Shown: positions 44,780 to 52,867, counted from the stretch's first letter. The stretch is 64,000 bases of DNA from Spirochaetota bacterium (GCA_029974015.1 JARKUF010000004.1:124001-188000); one strand, 5' to 3'. Program-made: numbers and translations. Notes: generated by a model from the sequence alone, not told the origin.

Positions 44780-44807
44780 GATTCGGCCCCTACGGCTTCA
44801 GTATTTA
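44780..44807 (-). promoter_or_regulatory. Sigma-28-type promoter of the first flagellin gene
   Basis: Minus strand: TAAA, 16 bp, GCCGAATC; six of eight bases match the FliA -10. An AT-rich tract (44810-44930, long A and T runs) lies directly upstream and could act as an UP element. Confidence 0.55.
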
Positions 44808-44931
44808 ACCTGACGTAAAATATTTATATTAATATAAAGGCGTTTATAGCTAAATTTGGATCAAAATCACATGTTTTTATCTTGTTTTGATAATTTTTAA
44901 AAATTTTTAAAAAAATTCAAAAAACTTAAAA

Positions 44932-45012
44932 ATAACCTCTAAAAATTAAAGGGAAGTCACAAAAACCACCCACCTAAGGCAGGCGGAAAAATATAAATAC
45001 TATGACTACCCT
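44932..45012. repeat. Dispersed hairpin element, degenerate copy
   Basis: AACCTCTAAAAATTAAAGGG, AGTCACAAAAACC, then remnants of the hairpin (CCACCCACCTAAGGCAGGCGG). Right end decayed. It lies between the divergent flagellin and TPR-like genes. Confidence 0.6.
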
Positions 45013-45103
45013 TCATGGCCTATTTGATAGCTTTGCCAATAATCTGGTTAAAATACGGGATAGTCCGGGTCAACGTAGCCGTTACAATGTCGGCAAAACG
45101 GTA

Positions 45104-45132
45104 TTGACAGGATGGGCGAAGGGCGATACAAA
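45104..45132 (+). promoter_or_regulatory. Sigma-70-like promoter of the TPR-like gene
   Basis: TTGACA, 17-bp spacer, TACAAA, about 22-31 bp before the two candidate start codons of the gene at 45154. Confidence 0.55.
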
Positions 45133-45153
45133 AGCTAAAGTCTAAAAAACCGG

Positions 45154-45705
45154 ATGACTTCCATGCAGGTTCCGTTCATAAAGAAACTAATACTTGCCGC
45201 AGCCTTCGGCGCCGGGTCATTCCTCATCTTCCCCGGGGACGGCCCAGTAAGGGCACAAGCCCATATCGCCCTTGTGGAGGAGGACCAGGAATTCTGGGAA
45301 AACTTCCTTGGCCAGAAGGAAATTCACAACCGAAACATGCTCTATGCGAGTTACATGGCCTACAGGGAACGTCTTACGGACCTGTCCATCGAGTCGTTCC
45401 AGGAATGTATAAAGCGAAACGAAACAAATTCCCCCGTGAAGGCCCTGTCGATCTACTACATTGGCAAGAACTACTACCTTCTGGGAAGATACGTTGAAGC
45501 GATCCGGTATTTCTCCGAAGCGAGCGGCATGGAGCTGGGACGCTTCAGCCATCTGTCCCATGCTATCATGCTGAATATGGCCATTACTCACCTGAAAATG
45601 AACAATGTGGAACAGTTCAGGAGAATTGTCCAGTCGGTGATCAACAGCGATGAGGAAGGAAAGTACAAAGTGGTGGGCCAGGCGCTGCTGAACCAGATGA
45701 AATGA
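45154..45705 (+). CDS. Secreted TPR-like protein of unknown function
   Basis: A 183-aa protein. A signal peptide spans about residues 5-35 (FIKKLILAAAFGAGSFLIF ... VRAQA). The mature part is helical with tetratricopeptide-like units (KALSIYYIGKNYYLLGRYVE then AIRYFSEA; HAIMLNMAITHLKMNNVEQF). ATG 45154 or 45163 may start it. It begins a divergent unit from the flagellar cluster. Its stop abuts the stop of the convergent ABC ATPase gene (45705/45706). A periplasmic scaffold role is inferred from the fold. Confidence 0.72.
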   Translation: MTSMQVPFIKKLILAAAFGAGSFLIFPGDGPVRAQAHIALVEEDQEFWENFLGQKEIHNRNMLYASYMAYRERLTDLSIESFQECIKRNETNSPVKALSIYYIGKNYYLLGRYVEAIRYFSEASGMELGRFSHLSHAIMLNMAITHLKMNNVEQFRRIVQSVINSDEEGKYKVVGQALLNQMK

Positions 45706-46386
45706 TCAACCTCGCTTTTTCCGTTTTCCGGCAGATGCACGTTCGACTTTTCCGTTTTCCAGATGAAAATGCCCGTCCGCCGCGGATATTATACGCGAAT
45801 CGTGGGTTGCTGCAATGACGCTGATGTTCCTTTCCCGGCTGATCTCCCTGAAAAGCGCAAGTATTTTGTCCCCGTTCTCCTCATCGAGGTTTCCAGTGGG
45901 CTCGTCGGCCAGGATAAGGGAGGGAGAGTTGATAAGGGACCGGGCGATGGCCACGCGCTGTTTTTCCCCTCCGGAAAGCGTCGCCGGGTACTGCCCTATG
46001 ATTTTTTCCAGGTCGAGATACTCCACCAGGTAATCCAGCGTTTTTTTAATTTTCCCGGAGCGGCGGTTCAGTACGGCTGGGAGGGCGATATTGTCCCGTG
46101 CCGTGAGGTTGGGCAGGAGGTTGAAGGTTTGGAAGACATAGCCTATTTCCCGGTTCCTGTATCGGGAGCGATGGATGTCCCCCCAGCCGAATATGTTCTT
46201 TCCACGGTAAAGGACGCGCCCCCCGTCGGGCCGTACAAGGCCTGCAATGACGCCGAAGAGGGTGGTCTTTCCGGATCCGGATTTCCCCGTAAGGGCCTCG
46301 ATGGAACCTGGAGCAATATCCAGGGAGACGCCGTCGAGTATCTTCCTGTTCCCAAAGGAGATATGTACTCTTTCAACTGAAAGCAT
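45706..46386 (-). CDS. ABC transporter ATPase, LolD/MacB type
   Basis: A 226-aa ATPase: Walker A LTGKSGSGKTTLFGVIAGL, Q-loop YVFQTFNLLPNLTARDNIAL, signature LSGGEKQRVAIARSL, Walker B SLILADEPTGNLDEENGD, His switch AATHDSRI. The Q-loop and DEPTGNLD forms place it with LolD, MacB and FtsE, which drive lipoprotein release or mechanotransmission rather than import. No permease adjoins it; the gene upstream is a secreted protein. The basic tail GKRKKRG is unusual. Its membrane partner must be elsewhere. Confidence 0.9.
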   Translation of the reverse strand: MLSVERVHISFGNRKILDGVSLDIAPGSIEALTGKSGSGKTTLFGVIAGLVRPDGGRVLYRGKNIFGWGDIHRSRYRNREIGYVFQTFNLLPNLTARDNIALPAVLNRRSGKIKKTLDYLVEYLDLEKIIGQYPATLSGGEKQRVAIARSLINSPSLILADEPTGNLDEENGDKILALFREISRERNISVIAATHDSRIISAADGHFHLENGKVERASAGKRKKRG

Positions 46387-46396
46387 GGCGATAAAG

Positions 46397-46424
46397 GGAT
46401 CGCCAGGCCCAAGCCTGGCGATCC
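46397..46424. terminator. Hairpin in the gap before the LolD-like gene
   Basis: A perfect 11-bp stem GGATCGCCAGG/CCTGGCGATCC with a 6-nt loop, in the 67-bp gap after the secreted-protein gene. The following run is only CTTTAT, so it may be a weak terminator or attenuator. Confidence 0.45.
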
Positions 46425-46453
46425 GTCGAGGGCGCTATAGTAGTAGGCCTCGG

Positions 46454-47233
46454 TCAGTAGTCAACAGATTTTCCCAGAAAATCGAGCATGAGGCTTTCAG
46501 CGTCCTTTTTCCCTTTGTAGTAGGTTTCCGCCACGTCCAAAAGTACATTATTGACGAAGATCAGGTTCGGTACAAGGAAGTCCCGGCGGAGCTGGTTTCT
46601 AATAGGAAAGGCAGTGTTGTTCTGGATTTCTCCGAGCTTCTTGTTGTCCACGAGCTTCACGGTTTTGCGGAATTTTTCGTTTTGGATGGTATAGTTCACC
46701 AGGAGGTTATGGGTAAAGGTAATGTCGTCGGTCTGTTCGTCCCCCGGGGACGGATCGGTGATGTCCACCTGAACGGCGGAGTTATCGTCATAGTACCTCT
46801 CGAAAATGCTCATTTCCAGCTTAGTGACGGTGTCGCCGGAGTAGTACACTCTGAAAGTTTTCTTTTTTATGCCCGCGATTTTGTGAATATTGAGGGGATT
46901 ACGTATGAACTTGTGGCGCTCTACCTCGAGGTAGTTTCCCTTGTCGTTATCGGCGTATTTGATCGTTGTTTGGAAAGGGACTATGCGGATATTTTTTTTC
47001 AGATCGTCGGTAGTCAGTTTGTAGTCTTTCACTACGGCGAGGATGTCTTTGTTGATTGCCATGATTTGTTTGTTGATCTGGACCCCCTCCTGCTCGATTT
47101 CTTTCGAGGTGAGGGTGTCGCCCTTTGGTCCCTGGGCTTCCGTCTGGGCGAAAATAGCGGGGCTGTTGAACGAAAGCGCGGATATGGCGAACGCGATAAG
47201 GGGCAGCAATAAAAAGAGCGGTTTCCTGTGCAT
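46454..47233 (-). CDS. Secreted protein of unknown function
   Basis: A 259-aa protein with a long signal peptide (HRKPLFLLLPLIAFAISALS, cleavage probably after IFAQ near residue 31). The mature part starts with a helical, glutamate-rich stretch and continues as a beta-rich domain (IRIVPFQTTIKYADNDKGNY, KKTFRVYYSGDTVTKLEMSI, DITFTHNLLVNYTIQN). No family recognised. The ATG at 47233 fits GGGAGGAC better than the ATG at 47236. It shares a strand with the LolD-like ATPase gene and may be cotranscribed with it. Confidence 0.7.
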   Translation of the reverse strand: MHRKPLFLLLPLIAFAISALSFNSPAIFAQTEAQGPKGDTLTSKEIEQEGVQINKQIMAINKDILAVVKDYKLTTDDLKKNIRIVPFQTTIKYADNDKGNYLEVERHKFIRNPLNIHKIAGIKKKTFRVYYSGDTVTKLEMSIFERYYDDNSAVQVDITDPSPGDEQTDDITFTHNLLVNYTIQNEKFRKTVKLVDNKKLGEIQNNTAFPIRNQLRRDFLVPNLIFVNNVLLDVAETYYKGKKDAESLMLDFLGKSVDY

Positions 47234-47328
47234 CATGTCCTCCCTGGCAAATGGCAGATATTCGGTTATTGCGCTGCAATGACAGACTACTACACTATCA
47301 TTTTCGGAAAAAGTCAACCGATAGTTTA

Positions 47329-47452
47329 GGGGAACCTTTAAAAAAATTTTTTGGTTCCAATGCGTAATATTCAGTGGTAAAATCAGCTCTCAGGTTTTCT
47401 TGCCCGTCGAAGGCGGGCGGGAAACACAATACTTATTTTGTAGGAGTATGCC
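47329..47452. repeat. Dispersed hairpin element, full diverged copy ending at a start codon
   Basis: GGGGAACCTTTAAAAAAATT with its palindrome, then TCAGTGGTAAAATCAGCTC, the hairpin with GAAGGCGGGCGGGAAA, and an altered end TTTTGTAGGAGTATGCC. The next base begins the zinc-ribbon gene, so the element end carries its AGGAG site. Confidence 0.8.
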
Positions 47453-47650
47453 ATGCTGCCTCGTCCCATGACTGCGGGAGATTTCACCTGCCTTTGTTGC
47501 GGAAGCCGCCTTGAGCTTAAGCTCGAAGAGCTCAAAATCGGTGAAAACCGGGGGGTATGCCCCATGTGTTCTGAACCGTTCTGCCTCAGGATCAACAGTG
47601 ACGATATGGCCGGGCTCATCGATGCGGAAGAGCAGTTAAGCCGACACTGA
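47453..47650 (+). CDS. 65-aa zinc-ribbon protein
   Basis: A small protein with two CxxC knuckles, CLCC (residues ~13-16) and CPMC (residues ~36-39), plus an extra Cys in EPFCLRI, and an acidic helical tail. It resembles small treble-clef or zinc-ribbon proteins of unknown role. AGGAG lies 7 bp before the ATG, inside the end of the dispersed element. The final 15 bp overlap the convergent HIT gene. Expression evidence would be needed to be sure it is made. Confidence 0.65.
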   Translation: MLPRPMTAGDFTCLCCGSRLELKLEELKIGENRGVCPMCSEPFCLRINSDDMAGLIDAEEQLSRH

Positions 47651-48127
47651 TTCGAAACGCTGTCTTAGCCTGTCCCGGGCCTCCACGGGGTCCACAACGA
47701 CCACCCGCGCCCCCGCTAGGACATCGAGGAACCCCACCTCGTTCTCGTACCTTGGGACGAGATGAAGGTGGACATGGTCTATGCTTGCGCCGCTCCCTTT
47801 CCCGAGATTGTATCCCAGATTAAAGCCCGCGGGAGAAAATTCCGTCTCTAATATTTTCAGGGTTTTCACGGTGAGGCGATGGAGTTCAATGGCTTCGCCA
47901 TCGTCCAAGTCGCTAAGGGCGGTTATATGCCGGTTGGGGACTATCATAAGATGTCCGGGGTTGAAGGGGTAAAGGTTTACCGCCGCGAAGAAGCGATCCC
48001 CCCTGTACACCGTGAGGTCATCTACCTCCGGGTCTCCGTCGCGGAGGGCGCAGAGGACGCATTCGACATCGGGTTTATGGCCCTTTACATACTTAATCTT
48101 TTCAGTATTGAAGAGATAGTCCCTCAT
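47636..48127 (-). CDS. HIT family nucleotide hydrolase/transferase
   Basis: A 163-aa HIT protein. The histidine triad is HVHLHLVPR with His118, His120 and His122. NPGHLMIVPNRHI and FNLGYNLGKGSGASIDHVH are the usual preceding strands. Cys23 and Cys26 (CVLC) plus a later His form the zinc site of the Fhit/Ap4A-phosphorylase-like HIT branch. It likely cleaves diadenosine polyphosphates or AMP conjugates. CGGAGG lies 6 bp before the ATG. Confidence 0.92.
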   Translation of the reverse strand: MRDYLFNTEKIKYVKGHKPDVECVLCALRDGDPEVDDLTVYRGDRFFAAVNLYPFNPGHLMIVPNRHITALSDLDDGEAIELHRLTVKTLKILETEFSPAGFNLGYNLGKGSGASIDHVHLHLVPRYENEVGFLDVLAGARVVVVDPVEARDRLRQRFESVSA

Positions 48128-48257
48128 TGTGAACCTCCGTCACGGACGCCGAAGTGCAGTCGCTCATCGTCCCGGATTTTTCATACTTTGATACCGGTGA
48201 AAAGGTGTATCTCTGGATAAGGCATCAGTAATCATCTTTTTTATGGCATGCGCCGTT

Positions 48258-48475
48258 ACTCTCTGCGTCTCCACGTGAACCCTGCAGTATTCCAAGCTTA
48301 CGCCGTTTCCCTACCCTTTCTTCGCGTCTTTGCGCCTTTGCGTGAAACTTTCCGTGTTCCACGTTTACGTCATTATCCTTTTCCCTTTGCGTCTTTGCGT
48401 AAACCATATTTTATTAAAGAATATGGATTCCCGCCTTCGCGGGAATGACAGACCAGGAAACCTTCGCGTGAACCC
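48258..48475. repeat. Degenerate array of CTTTGCGTCTTTGCG repeats with an embedded hairpin repeat
   Basis: Four variants of the TTTGCGTCTTTGCGTGAA motif at about 48258, 48319, 48381 and 48458. Between the last two, at 48424-48450, lies GGATTCCCGCCTTCGCGGGA, an ATTCCCGC/GCGGGAAT hairpin. Both motifs are widespread intergenic repeats known from spurious translations such as HAKAQRREE and HSREGGNP. No gene is visible here. Confidence 0.8.
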
Positions 48476-48490
48476 TTGCCGTTTTCCAAG

Positions 48491-48577
48491 CGAGCTCTAA
48501 TAATCAGGTTAACCCGCCCCCCGAAGGCAGGCGGGTTAACGTAGTTTTTGTGACTGCCCTTATTTTTTGAGGTCCCC
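48491..48577. repeat. Dispersed hairpin element, second subtype
   Basis: GAGCTCTAATAATCAGG, hairpin GGTTAACCCGCC / GGCGGGTTAAC (a covarying TTAA flank), then GTTTTTGTGACTGCCCTTA and the end TTTTTTGAGGTCCCC. It lies in the gap before the MORN gene. Confidence 0.85.
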
Positions 48578-48811
48578 TTATGTGAAGCACGGGACAAATG
48601 TTGTTTAAAATTATGGAGAAAGCTTCCCGGCTGTCAAGGTCCTTTTCAGGCATTCCTTTCGAAGCTTTAATGGGGCCTCGGCCGACGGCGCATTATCCGC
48701 GCGGCAAGGTCATTTTTTTATTGCCAGAGGCATTCATGCCGGGCAATATGATCGTAAGATTGTCCACTATCAGACACAAATAACTCCAAGACGGAGAAAA
48801 AAGGTACCGCG

Positions 48812-49381
48812 ATGCGATTGCTATGGCCCCTCATCACCCTCGTCTTTTTTTCTATAATGATGCTTTCCTCATGCAAGGGTGGGGAGGATGATGGAGATGC
48901 GGAACCGTTGAAGGCCCCGGGAATCGCCCGCTGCGTGGAAGGTGACTGTCTGAACGGGAGAGGGGTGAAGATCGAGGCCTCGGGGGAACGCTATGAGGGC
49001 GAATGGCAGATGGGTGCCCGCAGCGGCGTGGGGATCGCCGCCTGGCCTGATGGAGCGACCTATATCGGCCAGTGGAGCGGAGACCAGCCCCATGGCAGGG
49101 GGGTCTACATCAAATCCAATGGCGAAAAATATGAGGGTGAGTGGGAAAAGGGAAAGCGCCAGGGCCGCGGCACGGCGCGCTGGCCTGACGGTTCCTCCTA
49201 TACCGGCGATTTTAAAAACGATATGTCCCATGGCAACGGCATTTTCACCGACGTCTCCGGCGCCCGCTATGAGGGGCAATTCCAGGACGGAAAGGCCCAC
49301 GGCAGGGGCGTGCTGACCACGCCGGACGGAAAGAAGGTAGCAGGGCGATGGCATGAAGGAAGGCCGCCTAAAATGATGTGA
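48812..49381 (+). CDS. MORN-repeat lipoprotein
   Basis: A 189-aa protein. A lipoprotein signal ends in LSSC (Cys ~21). After an acidic linker come five MORN units and a sixth partial one, each beginning YEGEW, YIGQW, YTGDF or YEGQF and continuing with G-x-G. MORN repeats form a rigid beta sheet and often bind phospholipid or protein. A surface or periplasmic structural role is likely. A spaced AAAAAGG precedes the ATG. It converges on the UbiA gene, with a partial dispersed element between. Confidence 0.85.
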   Translation: MRLLWPLITLVFFSIMMLSSCKGGEDDGDAEPLKAPGIARCVEGDCLNGRGVKIEASGERYEGEWQMGARSGVGIAAWPDGATYIGQWSGDQPHGRGVYIKSNGEKYEGEWEKGKRQGRGTARWPDGSSYTGDFKNDMSHGNGIFTDVSGARYEGQFQDGKAHGRGVLTTPDGKKVAGRWHEGRPPKMM

Positions 49382-49434
49382 TCTAATGCTAGTAATGGCG
49401 GACCGGCCATAAGGGCAAAAGAAAGCCCTCTTAG

Positions 49435-49510
49435 GGAAAACCTAAGCCCTGAGTATGTCAGTAGCTTCTCTTTATCGGGCCTTCAAAAATTATATTTGTA
49501 AAGGCCCCCT
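49435..49510. repeat. Dispersed hairpin element, partial copy
   Basis: Contains the linker in reverse (CTGAGTATGTCAGTAGCTTC) and the AT palindrome GGGCCTTCAAAAATTATATT with its complement, plus half of the central hairpin. It lies between the convergent MORN and UbiA genes, the only clear convergent site. Confidence 0.7.
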
Positions 49511-50431
49511 TTAATTGAAAGGAAAGAGCTTCTCAAGAATATATGCCGCTCCCAGAAGCGCCTGGGTGAGCAGGATGAACGCTACATTGCTTCCCAGGGC
49601 CGGGACGAGTTTTTCCCTGTCGGCATATTCCCTGGACCCCCGCATGGCCTTGAGGGCAAAGGGAAGCGCGAGGAAGGCAATGAGGCTGTACACCGGCATG
49701 ATGACCGTCCCGGTGAAAATTGTGGCCAGAACACATACGGCTATCCAGACATAGACGCACACTGTGGCCGCCCTGAAAAGCTTTCCCGCCGCCTCCATGC
49801 CGAAGAGGACCGGGCTTGTTTTCCTCCCGCCCTTTTTGTCCGCCTCGACATCGGGAAATTCGTTCAGCAAAAGGAGATTGTGGACAAGGATGCCGCTGGG
49901 CACCGACGCCGCAAGGACCACCCAGTCGTAACGACCAGCCTGTACGAAATAAAACCCCATCACGGGCAGTATCCCCAGACCCAGACCCGGGGACCACTCG
50001 GGCCAGGGTGTTTTCAAAATTACGGGGGTATAGAGGGCCAGGCAGAGGGCCGCCGCCGCTAAAAGGGGTATCAGCATCCAGCCGCTTTCAATCACAAAAT
50101 AGACGCCGATGATAAGCGCGACGAAGGAAGTGACGAGGCCCACCATGAGGGCATGCTTCAGGGGGATTTTCCCCTCGGGGACGAGGCCGCTCCCTCCGCT
50201 GAAGGGCGTCCTTACCACATTAAGGTCTATGCCGCTTTTATAATCGAAATAATCGTTGATGGCGTTCACACTGCCATGCGTCAGAGTGAGCCCCAGGCCC
50301 GCGAGAAGCGCATGCCAGATATTTACGGGGACGTAATACCAGGCGATTGAAGTTCCGAGGAATGTGAGCACCGCGGAGAGCAGGAGAAAATGGGGCCTCG
50401 TTTCCTTTATCCAGAGGACAAGTTTTTTCAT
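49511..50431 (-). CDS. UbiA family prenyltransferase (MenA-like)
   Basis: A 306-aa integral membrane prenyltransferase with eight or nine helices. The two Mg2+-pyrophosphate motifs are NAINDYFDYKSGID (N56/D60) and NEFPDVEADKKGGRKT. The NDYFDYxSGID and FPDxEAD forms resemble 1,4-dihydroxy-2-naphthoate octaprenyltransferase (MenA), which makes demethylmenaquinone, more than UbiA. It lies 7 bp after znuB on the same strand, so it is cotranscribed with zinc uptake. No other men gene is seen, so the MenA assignment is tentative. Confidence 0.85.
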   Translation of the reverse strand: MKKLVLWIKETRPHFLLLSAVLTFLGTSIAWYYVPVNIWHALLAGLGLTLTHGSVNAINDYFDYKSGIDLNVVRTPFSGGSGLVPEGKIPLKHALMVGLVTSFVALIIGVYFVIESGWMLIPLLAAAALCLALYTPVILKTPWPEWSPGLGLGILPVMGFYFVQAGRYDWVVLAASVPSGILVHNLLLLNEFPDVEADKKGGRKTSPVLFGMEAAGKLFRAATVCVYVWIAVCVLATIFTGTVIMPVYSLIAFLALPFALKAMRGSREYADREKLVPALGSNVAFILLTQALLGAAYILEKLFPFN

Positions 50432-50438
50432 GGTTTCT

Positions 50439-51239
50439 TTATTGCCTTTTTAGTTTTTTTATTCCCAGGGCCGTAAGGTACACCGCGGTGCCGAGGGTCA
50501 CCATCGTCGCCCCTGGAGGAGTGTAGTATGAAATAAAAAGCCCTCCCCCCATGACGGCAGAGGTAAAGATCACGCCCCAGAGAACCACCTTCCGGAAGTC
50601 GTTTGTGATAAGGAGCCCGAAGCTCGCCGGGAGTACCACAAGAGCCGACACGAGGATGATTCCCACAATCTTGATGCTGATAACGATGATCACCGCCAGG
50701 AACACGAGGAGCACCGTATCAAGGGTGCCGGTCTTCACGCCGCTCACCGCCGCGACCTCTTCATCGAAGGTCATAAAGAGGATTCGGTGAATGTAGAGGG
50801 CGATAAAAGGGAGGAAGAGCAGCATGACCGCCGCGGTGACAGCGATGTCCGTTACGTTGACGCCCTGGATATTTCCGAAAAGGTAACCCTGGAGGTCGAA
50901 GGTGTAGGCCCGCCGGAGGCTTATGAGAAGAGCCCCCAGGGCCATGGAGAAGGCGAAAAAAATGCCTATTCCGGCGTCGTAGGATACATTGCCGTGCCTT
51001 ACTATTTTTCCTATGAGAAGGGCCGTGGCCACGCAGAACGCGAGGGCGGCGATGAAGGGGTCCGTGCCGAAGAACACCCCGAGGGCCACGCCGCCGAAGG
51101 CGGTGTGGGCGATCCCCGCCCCGAGGAAGGTCATCTTCCGGAGCACCACAAAGAAAGAAAGGACCCCGAAAAGGACGCTCAAAAGCAGGGCCATGATGAG
51201 AGCGTTTCTGAAAAACTCCATTGAGAGCAGGTCGAGCAT
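50439..51239 (-). CDS. znuB: Zinc/manganese ABC transporter permease
   Basis: A 266-aa ABC-3 family permease with eight or nine helices: FFRNALIMALLLSVLFGVLS, MTFLGAGIAHTAFGGVALGV, KIVGIILVSALVVLPA. These are the ZnuB/TroC/MntB features. It forms the membrane channel with ZnuC and ZnuA. It starts on the last base of znuC. Zinc is more likely than manganese, given ZnuA and operon order, but not certain. Confidence 0.9.
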   Translation of the reverse strand: MLDLLSMEFFRNALIMALLLSVLFGVLSFFVVLRKMTFLGAGIAHTAFGGVALGVFFGTDPFIAALAFCVATALLIGKIVRHGNVSYDAGIGIFFAFSMALGALLISLRRAYTFDLQGYLFGNIQGVNVTDIAVTAAVMLLFLPFIALYIHRILFMTFDEEVAAVSGVKTGTLDTVLLVFLAVIIVISIKIVGIILVSALVVLPASFGLLITNDFRKVVLWGVIFTSAVMGGGLFISYYTPPGATMVTLGTAVYLTALGIKKLKRQ

Positions 51240-52009
51240 CAGTCCTCCCTGCAGGTGGGGCAGTCTTTATCGTGTTTGATAAAATGTATGTTCCTGCCGA
51301 AAATCTTTTCCATCTCTTCGCCGTCGATGCAGTCGGCGGGGCGGCCGTGGAAATGCAGCCGCCTCTTGACGCAGGCGAGGCGGTCCACCACGGCGGAGAC
51401 GGTGCCGATGTCGTGGGACACCATAAGGATGGTTAGGCCGCGTCTGTCCCGCAGTTCCCGGAGGAGATCGTAGAACCCGTCCTGGGCGACGGCGTCGAGG
51501 CCAGTGGCGGGCTCGTCCAGCATTAGTATCCTTGGCTTCAGGGCAAGTGCCCGGGCGATGAGGACCCTCTGCTTCTGCCCCCCTGAAAGGCTCCCGAAGT
51601 GGTGGCGGCGGTGGTCCAGCATCTCGACCCTGGAGAGCGATTCCTCAATGAGGGAGCGGTCCTCCCTGGAGAGGCGCTCCAGGAAGGGTTTGCGGGAAAA
51701 GCGGGCCATTGCCACCACGTCGAAGACGCTCACGGGAAAGCCCGGATCGTAGCTGGTCGACTGGGGAAGGTATCCGAAGACGCCGGTACCCTGTATTTGA
51801 GCCGGGGATTTCCCAAACACCTCGACGGTCCCTCTGAAATATTCTTTGAAGCCCATGATGGATCTGAGAAGCGTGCTCTTGCCGCTTCCATTGGGCCCCA
51901 CTATCGACATGATCTCTCGTTCTTCCACGGCGAGATTGATGTCCTCGAGGACGACCAGTCCATTGTAGCGGACCCACATGTTTTTTATTTCGATGGCGGG
52001 AATGCCCAT
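51239..52009 (-). CDS. znuC: Zinc/manganese ABC transporter ATPase
   Basis: A 256-aa ATPase: Walker A VGPNGSGKSTLLRSIMG, Q-loop YLPQSTSYDPGFPVSVFDVV (typical of ZnuC/MntB ATPases), signature LSGGQKQRVLIARAL, Walker B PRILMLDEPATGLDAVAQ, His switch MVSHDIGTV. The C-terminal HFHGRPADCID and the end HDKDCPTCRED carry His and Cys residues that could bind metal. It energises the permease encoded next. Confidence 0.92.
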   Translation of the reverse strand: MGIPAIEIKNMWVRYNGLVVLEDINLAVEEREIMSIVGPNGSGKSTLLRSIMGFKEYFRGTVEVFGKSPAQIQGTGVFGYLPQSTSYDPGFPVSVFDVVAMARFSRKPFLERLSREDRSLIEESLSRVEMLDHRRHHFGSLSGGQKQRVLIARALALKPRILMLDEPATGLDAVAQDGFYDLLRELRDRRGLTILMVSHDIGTVSAVVDRLACVKRRLHFHGRPADCIDGEEMEKIFGRNIHFIKHDKDCPTCRED

Positions 52010-52021
52010 CGGCGTTCTCCT

Positions 52022-52867
52022 CTACTCGCCCGCCAGGGCGTCCGCTAAGGTTTTCGCGTTCGTTTCCATGAGGTCAATATACGTAGCCTTTCCCGGAATG
52101 CCGGGGCCTCCAATGCTGTCGAGCTTCACGAGGCGTCCGCCGATTTCACGCACCAGGGACTCCGCCAATGCGCTTTTCACGTTCAGGTCTACCACGACGG
52201 CCTTCACGCCTTCACGGCGGGAACGTTCAATCAAGTCTTTGAATTGGCCCATCGAGGGGGAGGCGCCATGGCCGCTTTCAATGGTCCCTGTGACGATCAA
52301 TCCATAATCCGCGGCAAAGTAGTTCCATGAAGGGTGCCACTGTACGAAGGGCCGTCCCTTGAGTCCCCTAAAAAGACGGGCGATGCGTTCCTCAAGTGCG
52401 TCGAGCTTTTTTTCATACGATTGCAGATTTGCCTGGTACGCCGCTGCGCCCGCGGGATTTATGGCGGTCAGGCGGTCTTTCGCCAGGGAGGCTATTGCCC
52501 TGGCCTTCCTCACCGAGAGCCATATATGGGGATTGCCGTCTTCCATGAGGCCGATTAGATACGCGCGCGCCGTTTTCCCGGGCATGAGGCGTTCCAGCCA
52601 TCCGTCGAATTCCGGGTGGATGCCGGTGAAAAGAGCCGCCTCCTGGAGCTTCTTCACCGTGGCAATGTCGGGTTCAAAGGAATGGGGATTGGCGTTGGGC
52701 GGAACAGCGTGCATTACATTTGCGGTGTCACCCGCAATATTCTGGATGATGTCGGCCACGGGAAAAACCGACGTGGCGATGAGGAGGCCCTCCCGGGCAG
52801 GGCCTTTCGCACAGGAGAAGTGTGAGAGCGCGAGAAAGGCTGCGATAATAATTGGAATTCTTTTCAT
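52022..52867 (-). CDS. znuA: Metal ABC transporter substrate-binding lipoprotein
   Basis: A 281-aa cluster A-I binding protein. The signal peptide ends in a lipobox-like SHFSC (Cys ~19). ATSVFPVADIIQNIAGD, VPPNANPHSFEPD (metal His), FTGIHPEFDGWLE, NPHIWLSVRKA (metal His), and FVQWHPSWNYFAADYGL (metal His) match ZnuA/PsaA. The loop after the first His is short and lacks a His-rich stretch. The ATG at 52867 follows GGAGATAAACACA. Its own promoter lies at 52887. Confidence 0.9.
   Translation of the reverse strand: MKRIPIIIAAFLALSHFSCAKGPAREGLLIATSVFPVADIIQNIAGDTANVMHAVPPNANPHSFEPDIATVKKLQEAALFTGIHPEFDGWLERLMPGKTARAYLIGLMEDGNPHIWLSVRKARAIASLAKDRLTAINPAGAAAYQANLQSYEKKLDALEERIARLFRGLKGRPFVQWHPSWNYFAADYGLIVTGTIESGHGASPSMGQFKDLIERSRREGVKAVVVDLNVKSALAESLVREIGGRLVKLDSIGGPGIPGKATYIDLMETNAKTLADALAGE

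Noticed and set aside
45763-46380. Long ORF antisense to the LolD-like ATPase gene
   Set aside because: The opposite strand carries an intact ATPase. The antisense protein has no known motif.
48373-48597. ORF over the repeats encoding HSREGGNP
   Set aside because: This peptide is the well-known spurious translation of a dispersed hairpin repeat.
48598-48783. 61-codon plus-strand ORF
   Set aside because: No ribosome-binding site, no recognisable motif, and it follows directly on repeat DNA.
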